From Alphaproteobacteria bacterium (GTDB lineage: Bacteria; Pseudomonadota; Alphaproteobacteria; Acetobacterales; Acetobacteraceae), in the NCBI GenBank assembly GCA_013298245.1, contig JAAFHD010000093.1, positions 1-10,361 on the forward strand: a stretch of DNA of 10,361 nucleotides. The letters are read 5' to 3'. Under the pieces are notes generated by a model. It did no database searches. It was not told the DNA's origin and saw nothing but the letters and a program-made list of their open reading frames with translations. Shown here in pieces: positions 1 to 7,978 of this stretch. Within the stretch, counting starts at the first letter, position 1. Each line of letters starts with the position of its first letter. The position numbers and the translations under genes are program-made.

Positions 1-1976
1 TGCCCGAAGCGCTGCGCGATGGCCTGACGCTGGTGGTCACCGGCAAGCTCGATGACGCGCAGCTGCCCGCGCTGGCGCGCCGTGCCGGGCTGCCGGCCGG
101 TGCCGTCGTCAATCGCGGCATCGTCGATGATGCGACGCTGATCGCGCTGTATGACGGCGCGGCCTGCTGCGTGGTGCCCTCACTGACAGAAGGCTTCGGC
201 CTGCCGGTCGCCGAAGCCATGGCACGCGGCACGCCCGTCATCGCCAGCCGCGCCGGCGCATTGCCGGAACTGCTTGGCCGTGATGACGCGCTGTTCGACC
301 CGCTGGACGCCGCCGATATCGCGCGCGTGCTGGCGCGCGTGCTGGGCGATGCGGAATTCGCCGCGCGGCTTTCCGCGCATGGGCGCGCGCAGGCCGCGCG
401 ATTCCAGTGGCCAGATGTGGCGGTGCGCGCATTGGACGCCTTGTCAGCGGTGGCGGGCGCGCCCACGCCGGCACGGCCCAGCCTGGCCATCACCGGGCCA
501 CTGCCGCCGGGGGATTCCGGCATCGCCGAATACATCGGCGAATTGCTGCCGGCGCTGGCGCCGCACTACGCCATCACGCTGGTGGGTGAAGTGCGGCCGG
601 ATCGCGGCTTGGCGGCGGGTTTTCCATGGGTATCACCGCAGGATTTCGCGGCGCGCGCCTGGCGCTTCGACCGCGTGCTGCACCACATCGGCAATGACAG
701 CGCGCACCATGTGCAGCACCAGCTGCTGCTCGGCCTGCGCCCCGCCTGCACGGTGCTGCATGACGTGGCGCTGCCCGAATACCGCCGCTGGGCGGCGCGC
801 GATGACGCGGCGGCGCTGCTGCGCGCGCTCCACGCCAACAATGGCTATCCGGCGCTGCTGGCGGCGCGCGCGGGTGATGCCGGGATGGTCGCGCAATCTT
901 TGTTGCTGTCGGCCGATATGGTGGGCTCGCAGCTCGGCACGATCCTGCATTCCGATGCGGCGCGAGACCTGCTGCGCGCGCAGTATGGTGATGCGCTGCT
1001 GGCGCGCACGCGGGTCATCCCGCATTTGCGGCGCATTGTGCCGCTGCCTTCGCGGGCGCAGGCGCGGGCGCGGCTGGGTCTGCCGCCGGAACAGCTGGTG
1101 GTGGCCAGCTTCGGCGCCTGCGTGCCGAAGAAGTGGCCGCAGCGCATCCTGGCCGGTTTCGCCGCAGCACCCGATGACGCGCTGATGGTCTTCGCCGGCG
1201 GCTTCCAGCCCGGGCTGGACCAGGTGCTGGCGGCAGAGGCGCGCGCGCGCGGCCTGGCGCCGCGCCTGCGCCTGACCGGCCGGATCAACCGCGCCGAATA
1301 CGAAGATTGGCTGGCCGCCGCCGACATCGCCCTGCAACTGCGGACCCGCCACCAGGGCGAAAGCAGCGGTGCGGTGGCGGATGTCATGGCCGCTGGCCTG
1401 CCCTGCATCGTGAATGATGAAGGCAGCTTGGCGGAGCTGCCTGACGACGCGGTGTGCCACCTGCCCGCCGATTTCACTGACGCCGAGATGGCCGCGATGT
1501 TGCGCGCCCTGGCGCATGACCCGGCGCGCCGCGCGGCGTTGGGCGCGCGCGGCCAGGCCTTCGTGGCCGCGGCGTTGCAGCCGGCCCGCATCGCGCTGCT
1601 GTATCGCGACGCGATCGAAGCCGCGCATGACAACGCGCCGGCGCTTTCAATGCTGCGCGCCTTGGCGGCGATGCCAGCGATGGAATTGCGCGACGCACGC
1701 GCGCTGACCGAGGTGCTGGACGCCGCCGCACCCATGCCGCGCCAGCCCATATTGTGGGTGGGTGCTGCGCATTGGTCGGCGGCACGCTTTGCGGATTATG
1801 CGGATGGCCGGCGGCCAGAACCCGTGGTGCGGCGCGATGGCCAGTGGTGGACTGACCATGCCGGCCTCGCGGCCATGCTGGGCATGCAGGCGCCGGCAGC
1901 GGACCTGCCGGCTTATCCGCGTATGGGGGATGCGATGCTGCTGGATGGCAGCATCGAGATCATTCGACCGGCGTGA
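1..1976 (+). CDS. Tandem-domain GT4 family glycosyltransferase, 5'-truncated by window edge
   Basis: The frame is open to the left edge (first whole codon at base 3) and ends at TGA 1974-1976, giving 657 visible residues; the true start lies outside the window. Counting from base 3, residues 1 to about 155 are the C-terminal half of one GT-B domain with an intact E-x7-E nucleotide-sugar motif (E63 and E71 in TEGFGLPVAE). A second GT-B domain starts near residue 159 (PLPPGDSGIAEY), with HHIGND and VLHDVALP in its N-terminal half, a SFGACVPKKW donor-site loop near 369-378, and the variant motif GESSGAVAD near 452-460 in place of E-x7-E. About 110 residues after roughly 540 form a tail I do not recognise. 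Such enzymes transfer sugars from NDP-sugars, typically mannose or related hexoses, to cell-surface polysaccharides; donor and acceptor cannot be read here. It converges on the XRE gene and overlaps it by 17 bp. Confidence 0.85.
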   Translation, partial: PEALRDGLTLVVTGKLDDAQLPALARRAGLPAGAVVNRGIVDDATLIALYDGAACCVVPSLTEGFGLPVAEAMARGTPVIASRAGALPELLGRDDALFDPLDAADIARVLARVLGDAEFAARLSAHGRAQAARFQWPDVAVRALDALSAVAGAPTPARPSLAITGPLPPGDSGIAEYIGELLPALAPHYAITLVGEVRPDRGLAAGFPWVSPQDFAARAWRFDRVLHHIGNDSAHHVQHQLLLGLRPACTVLHDVALPEYRRWAARDDAAALLRALHANNGYPALLAARAGDAGMVAQSLLLSADMVGSQLGTILHSDAARDLLRAQYGDALLARTRVIPHLRRIVPLPSRAQARARLGLPPEQLVVASFGACVPKKWPQRILAGFAAAPDDALMVFAGGFQPGLDQVLAAEARARGLAPRLRLTGRINRAEYEDWLAAADIALQLRTRHQGESSGAVADVMAAGLPCIVNDEGSLAELPDDAVCHLPADFTDAEMAAMLRALAHDPARRAALGARGQAFVAAALQPARIALLYRDAIEAAHDNAPALSMLRALAAMPAMELRDARALTEVLDAAAPMPRQPILWVGAAHWSAARFADYADGRRPEPVVRRDGQWWTDHAGLAAMLGMQAPAADLPAYPRMGDAMLLDGSIEIIRPA

Positions 1977-2418
1977 GGCTCTTGATCAGGTCGAAGACGC
2001 GCTTGCGGACCGAAGGGTCGGTGATGCGGTAATAGGCGCGCACCAGTTCCAGGGTTTCGCGCCGGTGCAGCGTGTCGTCCTCGAAGCCGTCCTGGCTTTC
2101 GGCAAAGCCCAGGCTGCGGCGCACGGCGACACCGCCGCCCATCGCATCGGGCATGTCGTCGAAGAAGAAGCTGATCGGCACGTCCAGCACGCGCGACAAA
2201 TCGAACAGCCGTGAGGCGCCGATGCGGTTCACGCCGCGTTCGTATTTCTGCACTTGCTGGAAGGTGAGGCCCAAAGCTTCGCCGAGCTTTTCCTGGCTCA
2301 TGCCAAGAAGAGTGCGGCGCAGCCGGACACGCCCGCCGACGTGGACGTCGATGGGGCTGGGGCGGTGTTCCTTTTCGGTGCGTTCCACAGCGTCTTCGCT
2401 GGGCATGGCCTGTCTCAT
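1960..2418 (-). CDS. XRE/Cro-CI family helix-turn-helix transcriptional regulator
   Basis: This is a 152-residue DNA-binding protein. The HTH lies near residues 26-81: RVRLRRTLLGMSQEKLGEAL supplies helices 1-2 and LTFQQVQKYERG the recognition helix, followed by the RLFDLSRVLDVPISFFFDD ending usual in this family. The C-terminal half (about 95-152) is charged and probably mediates dimerisation. I chose ATG 2418 because AGGA sits at 2427-2424 with a 5-nt spacer. ATG 2406 is also possible. The frame stays open up to ATG 2556, but that extension is atypical in composition and would run through the predicted promoter. From memory, rhizobial relatives such as PraR lie downstream of lnt beside metK; metK is absent here, replaced by the convergent glycosyltransferase. 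Palindromes at its own promoter suggest autoregulation (inference). The family call is firm; targets are unknown. Confidence 0.9.
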   Translation of the reverse strand: MRQAMPSEDAVERTEKEHRPSPIDVHVGGRVRLRRTLLGMSQEKLGEALGLTFQQVQKYERGVNRIGASRLFDLSRVLDVPISFFFDDMPDAMGGGVAVRRSLGFAESQDGFEDDTLHRRETLELVRAYYRITDPSVRKRVFDLIKSLTPVE

Positions 2419-2501
2419 CCCGGTCCTGCTCTGTGGCGCCATCGCCACTGGGGTTGCAAATGATGGAGCCGTTCTGGCCGGGTCACACGCGACCACGCCT
2501 T

Positions 2502-2515
2502 TTGCAGTGATGCAA
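2502..2515. promoter_or_regulatory. Palindrome TTGCA-N4-TGCAA at predicted XRE transcription start
   Basis: A perfect 5+5 inverted repeat with a GTGA spacer (14 bp) lies just downstream of the predicted -10, over the predicted start of transcription. Its size suits a Cro/CI-type dimer and its position suits repression. It differs in sequence from the TTGAC half-sites 15 bp away, so two proteins or two binding modes may be involved. Only the symmetry is seen; the function is inferred. Confidence 0.4.
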
Positions 2516-2544
2516 GTCTTAACGGAAGCTTGACCAAAGGTCAA
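2516..2544 (-). promoter_or_regulatory. Predicted sigma70-type promoter for the XRE gene
   Basis: On the minus strand TTGACC (2544-2539) matches five of six bases of the -35 consensus and is followed, after 17 bp, by TAAGAC (2521-2516), a weak -10 with three of six matches. Transcription would start near 2509, leaving about a 90-nt leader before ATG 2418. The region is strikingly AT-rich against its surroundings. The separate promoter fits the 141-bp gap after lnt, although read-through from the operon is also possible. The -35 is firm as a sequence match; its function is inferred. Confidence 0.45.
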
Positions 2545-2554
2545 TAAGCTTGAC
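2530..2554. promoter_or_regulatory. Three TTGAC half-sites with 10-bp period (candidate operator)
   Basis: TTGAC occurs at 2530-2534, its inverse GTCAA at 2540-2544, and TTGAC again at 2550-2554, so half-site starts are exactly 10 bp apart. The first two form the perfect inverted repeat TTGACC-AAA-GGTCAA. The last two form GTCAA-TAAGC-TTGAC. One-turn spacing on the same DNA face is what cooperative binding of a dimeric repressor or activator would use. The second half-site is also the predicted -35 of the XRE promoter, so occupancy would compete with RNA polymerase. That XRE itself binds here is inference. Confidence 0.5.
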
Positions 2555-2559
2555 AATTC

Positions 2560-4080
2560 TTATTTCTGAGAATCATCACGCTTTCGTGAACGCATGCCGG
2601 GTCCTTGAGGCAAAAAACCAATTAACGCTATCAGCAATGTTAGGCAGAGCGGCACCAGCAACCCATGGCGGGCGAAGAATCCTGGCGGCCCATCACCTGG
2701 CAACCATCCCGCCAGGGTGCCCGTTTCGCCCAGCGCCATTTGTGCAACCACGCGGCCCTGTCGATCAAAAATGGCGGAAATCCCGGTCTGAGCGGCACGC
2801 ACCACGGGCAGGCCTTCCTCCACCGCGCGCAGCCGTGCGGCAGCCAGGTGCTGGAAGGGGCCAGCCGAAATGCCGAACCAGGCATCATTCGTCACATTCA
2901 GCAGCCAGGCCGGCCGTTGCGCGCCGGCGACACGTCCAGAAAATATTATCTCATAGCATATTAATGGTGAAAAATTTGCAATGCCCGGCAAGGACAGCGT
3001 CGTCAACGCCGGGCCGGCCGAAAAATCCATGCCGCCAACCACCATGCGAATCGGGATCAATCCACCGAGAGGCATGTACTCGCCAAACGGCACCAGGTGC
3101 CATTTGTCATAGGTCGCGGTCACGCGCGCGGTATCGTCCACGCCCACCAGGCTGTTGAAAACCTGCGTCAGCCGGCCATCCGGCCCCCACACCGCGCGCA
3201 TGCTGCCGGCCAGCAATTGCGCGCCGGGCGCCAGCGCCTCGGCCGCCATGCGGCGCGCGCGCTCATCATCGGCCAGCAGGAAGGGCGATGCGGTCTCCGG
3301 CCAGATGGCCAGTACAGGAACGTCAGGATGTGCGACCTGTGCGGCCGTGGTGCCCAGCTGCGTCAGCGCCAGATAGCGCTGGAAAATGGGCATACGTTGC
3401 TCAGCCTGCCATTTCACATCCTGCGCGACATTGGCCTGCACCAGCACCAGCCGCACATTCTGGTGCGGTGGCGCAGGGTCGGTCATGCGCCAGCCGCCAT
3501 AGCCCATCCAGATGGCCAGCACGGCCGCACCCGCGCCCATCCAGCGCCAGCTGCGCAAGGCCGGCAGGCAGGCCAGGAAGACCGTCAGCAGGGACAGGCC
3601 GTGCACGCCAATCACTGACGCTGGTTGCAGCGGCAAGGCGTGGAAAGCCCAGACCGTGCCCAGCAGGTTCCACGGGAAGCCGGTGAACAGCACGCCGCGC
3701 AGCAGCTCCGCGATCACCCAGGCGGCGCTGAAAGCCATGATGCGGCGCCAGCCAGGCGGTGCGCGCCAGGCGGCCAGGGCGGGGATCAGACCGAAGGCGG
3801 CCAAGGGCAGCGCAATGCCAGGTGCCGCGATCGGCACCAGCCAGAACCAGCGCGCGATATCGGTGAACAGCGCGTGGGTGACCCAGTACAGCCCCACCGT
3901 GTGATGCGCCCAGAAGAAGGCGCCACCCAGCAATGCCGCACGCCGCCAACTGCCTGCCGCGCCCAGCAGCGCCAGCAAGGCCGGCAGCGCCACCAGCAGG
4001 ATTGGCAGCGCATGCAGCGGCGGCAGGGCCAGCGCGCTGGCGGCCCCCCAGCCCAGCGCCAGCAGAAGCGGGCGCTTCAC
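2560..4080 (-). CDS. lnt: Apolipoprotein N-acyltransferase Lnt
   Basis: Lnt is an inner-membrane enzyme that moves an acyl chain from a phospholipid to the N-terminal cysteine of diacylglyceryl lipoproteins, the last step of lipoprotein maturation in Gram-negative bacteria. The protein has 506 residues, normal for the family. Hydrophobic membrane segments fill about 3-195 and a final one lies near 473-490. The nitrilase-like periplasmic domain (about 208-460) holds the catalytic triad as E262 (IWPETASP), K326 (YDKWHLVPFGEYMP) and C375 (SPLICYEIIF). Translation starts at GTG 4080, overlapping the corC stop by 4 bp (GTGA), so the two are probably translationally coupled. The stop is TAA. Two stretches, around the catalytic cysteine (about 2935-2985) and the last 30 codons, are far more AT-rich and use codons rare for this gene (ATA, TTA). 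Confidence 0.97.
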   Translation of the reverse strand: MKRPLLLALGWGAASALALPPLHALPILLVALPALLALLGAAGSWRRAALLGGAFFWAHHTVGLYWVTHALFTDIARWFWLVPIAAPGIALPLAAFGLIPALAAWRAPPGWRRIMAFSAAWVIAELLRGVLFTGFPWNLLGTVWAFHALPLQPASVIGVHGLSLLTVFLACLPALRSWRWMGAGAAVLAIWMGYGGWRMTDPAPPHQNVRLVLVQANVAQDVKWQAEQRMPIFQRYLALTQLGTTAAQVAHPDVPVLAIWPETASPFLLADDERARRMAAEALAPGAQLLAGSMRAVWGPDGRLTQVFNSLVGVDDTARVTATYDKWHLVPFGEYMPLGGLIPIRMVVGGMDFSAGPALTTLSLPGIANFSPLICYEIIFSGRVAGAQRPAWLLNVTNDAWFGISAGPFQHLAAARLRAVEEGLPVVRAAQTGISAIFDRQGRVVAQMALGETGTLAGWLPGDGPPGFFARHGLLVPLCLTLLIALIGFLPQGPGMRSRKRDDSQK

Positions 4081-4943
4081 TCCGCGGCCTGTCGGCTGCC
4101 GGCGCGGCGCACGCGCAGCCGGCGGATCTTGCGCGCATCCGCATCCAGGATCAGGAATTCCAGGCCCGAGGAATGGCTGACCAATTCACCCCGCGCCGGC
4201 ACGCGGCCGGCCAGCGTGAAGACCAGGCCGCCCATGGTGTCGATATCCGCGGCGCGTTCTTCCTCGGTCAGCACCACGCCCATGCGGGTTTCGAAGTCTT
4301 CCACCGGCATGCGCGCATCCAGTTCCAGGGCGCCATCCGCGCGCTCGATCCATTGCGGGCCGAGCACTTCGTCATGCTCATCGGCGATGTCACCGACGAT
4401 GGTTTCCACCAAATCCTCAATGGTGATCAACCCGTCGATGCCGCCGTATTCGTCCACCACCAGCGCCATGTGCACGCGCGCCTCGCGCATGCGCAGCAGC
4501 AGGTCCAGCGCGGGCACGGACGGCACCACCAGCAAGGGCTTGCGCAGAATGGCGGAGAGCTGGAACGGCCCGGGCCTGCCAATCCGCGCGAAGATATCGC
4601 GGATATGCACCATGCCCTGGATGTCATCGAGCTGCCCGCTATGCACCGGGTAGCGCGAATGGCCTTCGCGCTGCACGGCGGCGATGGTTTCTTCCAGCGT
4701 CAGCCGGTCGGGCAGTGCCACGATATCGGCGCGCGGGATCATCACATCGGCCGCCGTCACGCCGCGCAATTGCAGCACATTGCCCAGCAGCACACGTTCA
4801 TGCGCGGAGAGTTCAGGCTTGGCGGCGGTGGTGCTGTCGGTACCGTCGATCAGTTCTTCCATGCGGTCGCGCACGGATTCAGGGCCGCGCCGGCGCAGTC
4901 TTTCGGCCACGCGCGAAAGCCATGGGCGCGTGTCCTCGCTCAT
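4077..4943 (-). CDS. corC: CorC/HlyC-type CBS-pair protein (YbeX/TlyC)
   Basis: The 288-residue protein lacks the N-terminal DUF21 membrane domain of larger relatives, so it is the short cytosolic YbeX/CorC form. A charged N-terminus (1-50) leads into a CBS pair. CBS1 lies near 64-122 ([35 protein letters not shown]), and CBS2 near 129-185 ([19 protein letters not shown]). The CorC_HlyC domain follows at about 200-280 ([21 protein letters not shown]). CBS pairs bind adenine nucleotides. The family has been linked to magnesium/cobalt efflux and, through YbeX, to ribosome and RNA physiology; which applies here cannot be read. ATG 4943 overlaps the ybeY stop (ATGA), and its own stop overlaps the lnt start. 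Confidence 0.93.
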   Translation of the reverse strand: MSEDTRPWLSRVAERLRRRGPESVRDRMEELIDGTDSTTAAKPELSAHERVLLGNVLQLRGVTAADVMIPRADIVALPDRLTLEETIAAVQREGHSRYPVHSGQLDDIQGMVHIRDIFARIGRPGPFQLSAILRKPLLVVPSVPALDLLLRMREARVHMALVVDEYGGIDGLITIEDLVETIVGDIADEHDEVLGPQWIERADGALELDARMPVEDFETRMGVVLTEEERAADIDTMGGLVFTLAGRVPARGELVSHSSGLEFLILDADARKIRRLRVRRAGSRQAAE

Positions 4944-5389
4944 GCGCGCTTCCAGGGGTTGGGGCGGCGGAGCGCTGCCATGGCGCGGGATTCGGCGCGT
5001 TCCATGCGGCGCGCATCGCCGGCTTGCAGATGGTCATGGCCCAGCAGATGCAGCGTGCCGTGCGCGACCAGATGCGCCAGGTGGTCGGGGGCGCGCTTGC
5101 CCTCGGCGCGGGCTTCGCGGCGCACGGTTTCCAGCGCCAGCACCACATCGCCCATGCCATGCGCGACCGGGAAGGACAGCACATTGGTCGGCTTGGCCTT
5201 GCCGCGATGCGTGGCGTTCAGGCGCCGGATCGCGCGGTCATCGGCCAGGGTGATGGTGACATCAGCGGGCGCGCCGGCCACGCGGCAGGCGGCACGCGCG
5301 GCGCGGCGTGCGAGCGTTTCGGCGCCAGGGGCGATGCGGCGCCAGCCGGGCGCCGTGGTGATCACCGTGACACTACTTCGGTCCGGCAT
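4940..5389 (-). CDS. ybeY: Endoribonuclease/rRNA maturation factor YbeY
   Basis: YbeY is a zinc metalloprotein needed for 16S rRNA 3'-end processing and ribosome quality control. The metal motif H-x3-H-x5-H is present as [11 protein letters not shown] with H110, H114 and H120. The conserved segment [17 protein letters not shown] (58-74) carries the family arginine; the usual TDVLSFP reads TNVLSFP. I place the start at ATG 5389 (149 residues), with AGGAG at 5397-5393 just upstream, although the spacer is short. A longer frame to 5479 would overlap the end of phoH and adds residues unlike the family. The gene lies 52 bp after the phoH stop, and that gap holds a hairpin. Its stop overlaps the corC start by ATGA. 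Confidence 0.95.
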   Translation of the reverse strand: MPDRSSVTVITTAPGWRRIAPGAETLARRAARAACRVAGAPADVTITLADDRAIRRLNATHRGKAKPTNVLSFPVAHGMGDVVLALETVRREARAEGKRAPDHLAHLVAHGTLHLLGHDHLQAGDARRMERAESRAMAALRRPNPWKRA

Positions 5390-5404
5390 GGTCTCCTGCC
5401 TCAA

Positions 5405-5427
5405 GCACCGCGCCTTGTGCGGGGTGC
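5405..5427 (-). other. Stem-loop in the phoH-ybeY gap, just upstream of ybeY
   Basis: GCACC (5405-5409) pairs with GGTGC (5423-5427). After one G-G mismatch, CGC (5411-5413) pairs with GCG (5419-5421), closing a 5-nt loop. No T-run follows on the minus strand, so it is not a normal intrinsic terminator. The stem ends 15 nt before the ybeY ATG, close to its ribosome binding site. It could adjust ybeY translation or be an mRNA processing point; both are inference. Confidence 0.35.
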
Positions 5428-5441
5428 CGTGGGTTGAGCGG

Positions 5442-6454
<1,013 letters not shown>

Positions 6455-6458
<4 letters not shown>

Positions 6459-7795
6459 GCGGCGTGTCTCTCCTGTTGGTGGTCCTCAATGACGCAAGTG
6501 AGTGAATTGGCCGTGGCGCTGATGGCGCGCATGGCGAGTGTCTGACCGGCGGTGGCGCTGCCTTCGGCATGCACGGCCTGAAGCCAAGGGGAACGGCCGG
6601 CGATTTGGCCGGGGTGGCGGCCGGGGCCGGTAACCAGCACGTCGAAGGTGGTGCCGATGCGGGCGCGGTTGAAGGCGAGCTGCTGTTCGGCGATCAGCGC
6701 CTGGAGTTCCTGCAAACGCGCATCCTTGGTGGGTTCATCCAACTGCGCGGCGCGGGCGGCGGGCGTGCCGGGGCGGGGCGAATACTTGAAGGAAAACGCG
6801 CCGGCGAAACCGACTTCGCGCACCAGTGCGAGCGTGGCGGCGTGGTCGGCAGCGTCTTCACCCGGGTGGCCGACGATGAAGTCGGAGGTCAGCGCCAGGT
6901 CCGGCCGCGCGGCGCGCAGTTTTTCCACGATGCGCAGATAGTCGGCCGCGGTGTGACCGCGATTCATCGCCGCCAGCACGCGGTCGGAACCGGATTGCAC
7001 CGGCAGATGCAGCATGGGCATCAGCGCGGGGATGTCGCGGTGCGCTGCGATCAACGCATCATCCATGTCGCGCGGGTGCGACGTGGTGTAGCGGATGCGC
7101 GACAGGCCAGGGATGGCGGCCAGCATTTCGATCAGGCGCGCCAGCGTGCCGGCACCTTCACCGTGATAGGCGTTGACGTTCTGGCCCAGCAGCGTGAGTT
7201 CGCGCGCGCCGGCATCCACCAGGCGCTGCGCTTCGGCCAGCACCGCGGCGGCGGGGCGCGATGTTTCCGCACCGCGCGTATAGGGCACGACGCAGAAGGA
7301 GCAGAATTTGTCGCAGCCTTCCTGCACGGTCAGGAAGGCGGTTACGCCTTGCGTGGTGCGTTCCGCCGGCAGCAGATCGAACTTGGATTCTTCCGGGAAA
7401 TCAGTGTCCAGCACCAGGCCGCCGGCGCGCGCCGAACGCGCGACCATTTCCGGCAGGCGGTGCAGGGTCTGCGGGCCGAAGACCAGGTCCACGTATGGCG
7501 CGCGGGCGGCGATTTCAGCGCCCTCGGCCTGGGCCACGCAGCCGGCCACGGCCAGCACCATGGGCAGGCCTGCGGCCGCGCGGTCCTGCTTGGTGGCGCG
7601 CAGGCGGCCTAGTTCGGAAAACAGCTTTTCCGTCGCTTTTTCGCGGATATGGCAGGTGTTCAGGATGACCATGTCCGCGTCTTCCGGCCGATCGGTCGGG
7701 CCGAAACCCAGCGGCGCCAGCACCTCGGCCATGCGCTCACTGTCATAGACATTCATCTGGCAGCCCCAGGTGCGGATCAGGAGCTTCTTCGTCAT
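6455..7795 (-). CDS. miaB: tRNA (N6-isopentenyl adenosine(37)-C2)-methylthiotransferase MiaB
   Basis: MiaB is a radical-SAM enzyme that converts i6A37 to ms2i6A37 in tRNAs reading UNN codons, improving codon-anticodon pairing. The 446-residue protein has C12, C48 and C86 for the auxiliary 4Fe-4S cluster ([24 protein letters not shown]). The radical-SAM triad CDKFCSFC is C161, C165 and C168. The C-terminal TRAM domain starts near residue 380. I place the start at ATG 7795 ([15 protein letters not shown]), which fits the family N-terminus. The frame extends to 7906, but those residues look like translated leader. The upstream AGAGG is about 12 nt from the ATG, a weak site, with a GC-rich hairpin directly before it. 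It heads the miaB-ybeZ-ybeY-corC-lnt cluster. Confidence 0.96.
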
Positions 7796-7812
7796 GCGGG
7801 AACGCGCCTCTT

Positions 7813-7832
7813 CGGCCGCAAAAGCGCGGCCG
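7813..7832 (-). other. GC-rich hairpin in the miaB 5' leader
   Basis: CGGCCGC (7813-7819) and GCGGCCG (7826-7832) form a perfect 7-bp stem with a 6-nt loop, 17 nt upstream of the miaB ATG. On the minus strand it is followed by AAGAGG rather than a T-run, so termination is unlikely. It could influence translation initiation or be incidental in GC-rich DNA. Confidence 0.3.
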
Positions 7833-7860
7833 GGCTGCACATGCGGGCGGCATGGCGCGG

Positions 7861-7870
7861 GGTCAAGCTT
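7861..7870 (+). repeat. GGTCAAGCTT motif copy 1, miaB leader
   Basis: This 10-mer is identical to the copy at 7953-7962 and to the reverse complement of 2526-2535 in the XRE promoter. A fourth site, 2546-2555, matches nine of ten. All four lie in non-coding DNA of an otherwise GC-rich window, which suggests a shared binding site (inference). Confidence 0.4.
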
Positions 7871-7952
7871 TGTCATGCTCCCCGCGATGCCGTTGGGTCC
7901 GGGCATTCCCGTTGGTCATCGTGGATGGACGGTCACAGAAATGGGCCGCGCC

Positions 7953-7962
7953 GGTCAAGCTT
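7953..7962 (+). repeat. GGTCAAGCTT motif copy 2, miaB leader
   Basis: Second exact copy of the 10-mer, 92 bp from the first and in the same orientation. Its right half (AAGCTT) is also part of the inverted repeat at 7957-7978 just after the lipoprotein stop, so the two roles, binding site and hairpin, cannot be separated by eye. Confidence 0.4.
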
Positions 7963-7978
7963 CAGAGTTGTGAAGCTT
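7957..7978 (-). terminator. Inverted repeat at the end of the lipoprotein gene (possible weak terminator)
   Basis: AAGCTTCA (7957-7964) and TGAAGCTT (7971-7978) form a perfect 8-bp stem with a 6-nt loop, beginning at the last base of the lipoprotein TGA. The stem is AT-rich for this genome and on the minus strand is followed by GACCGG, not a T-run, so it is a poor intrinsic terminator. It may instead protect the mRNA 3' end or be part of an operator. Confidence 0.3.

Larger units (their letters stand above)
7796..7977 (-). promoter_or_regulatory. Non-coding leader/promoter region upstream of miaB
   Basis: These 182 bp separate the lipoprotein gene from miaB, the largest gap in the minus-strand set. 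They hold two copies of GGTCAAGCTT (7861-7870 and 7953-7962), a loose direct repeat CCGTTGG (7890-7896 and 7909-7915), a GC hairpin at 7813-7832 and an inverted repeat at 7957-7978. TTGACC on the minus strand inside each 10-mer could serve as a -35, but no convincing -10 follows at 17 bp. A miaB promoter here is expected from the gap; its exact position is unresolved. Confidence 0.4.

Noticed and set aside
633..1750. Long minus-strand frames (331 and 301 codons) opposite the glycosyltransferase
   Set aside because: Compositionally biased shadows of the tandem GT4 gene; no domain seen and no ribosome binding site worth noting.
2419..2556. N-terminal extension of the XRE protein to ATG 2556
   Set aside because: It would translate through the predicted promoter and palindromes, and the family normally begins shortly before the IDVHVGxRVRLRR segment.
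2550..2578. Possible plus-strand promoter beginning TTGACA at 2550
   Set aside because: No acceptable -10 at 16-18 bp, and it would only drive transcription antisense to lnt.
6569..7612. A 347-codon plus-strand frame opposite miaB
   Set aside because: miaB with all six expected cysteines explains the sequence; the antisense protein is low-complexity and has no motif.
7796..7906. N-terminal extension of miaB from ATG 7906
   Set aside because: The 37 added residues resemble no MiaB and translate the motif-bearing leader; [15 protein letters not shown] at 7795 is the normal family start.
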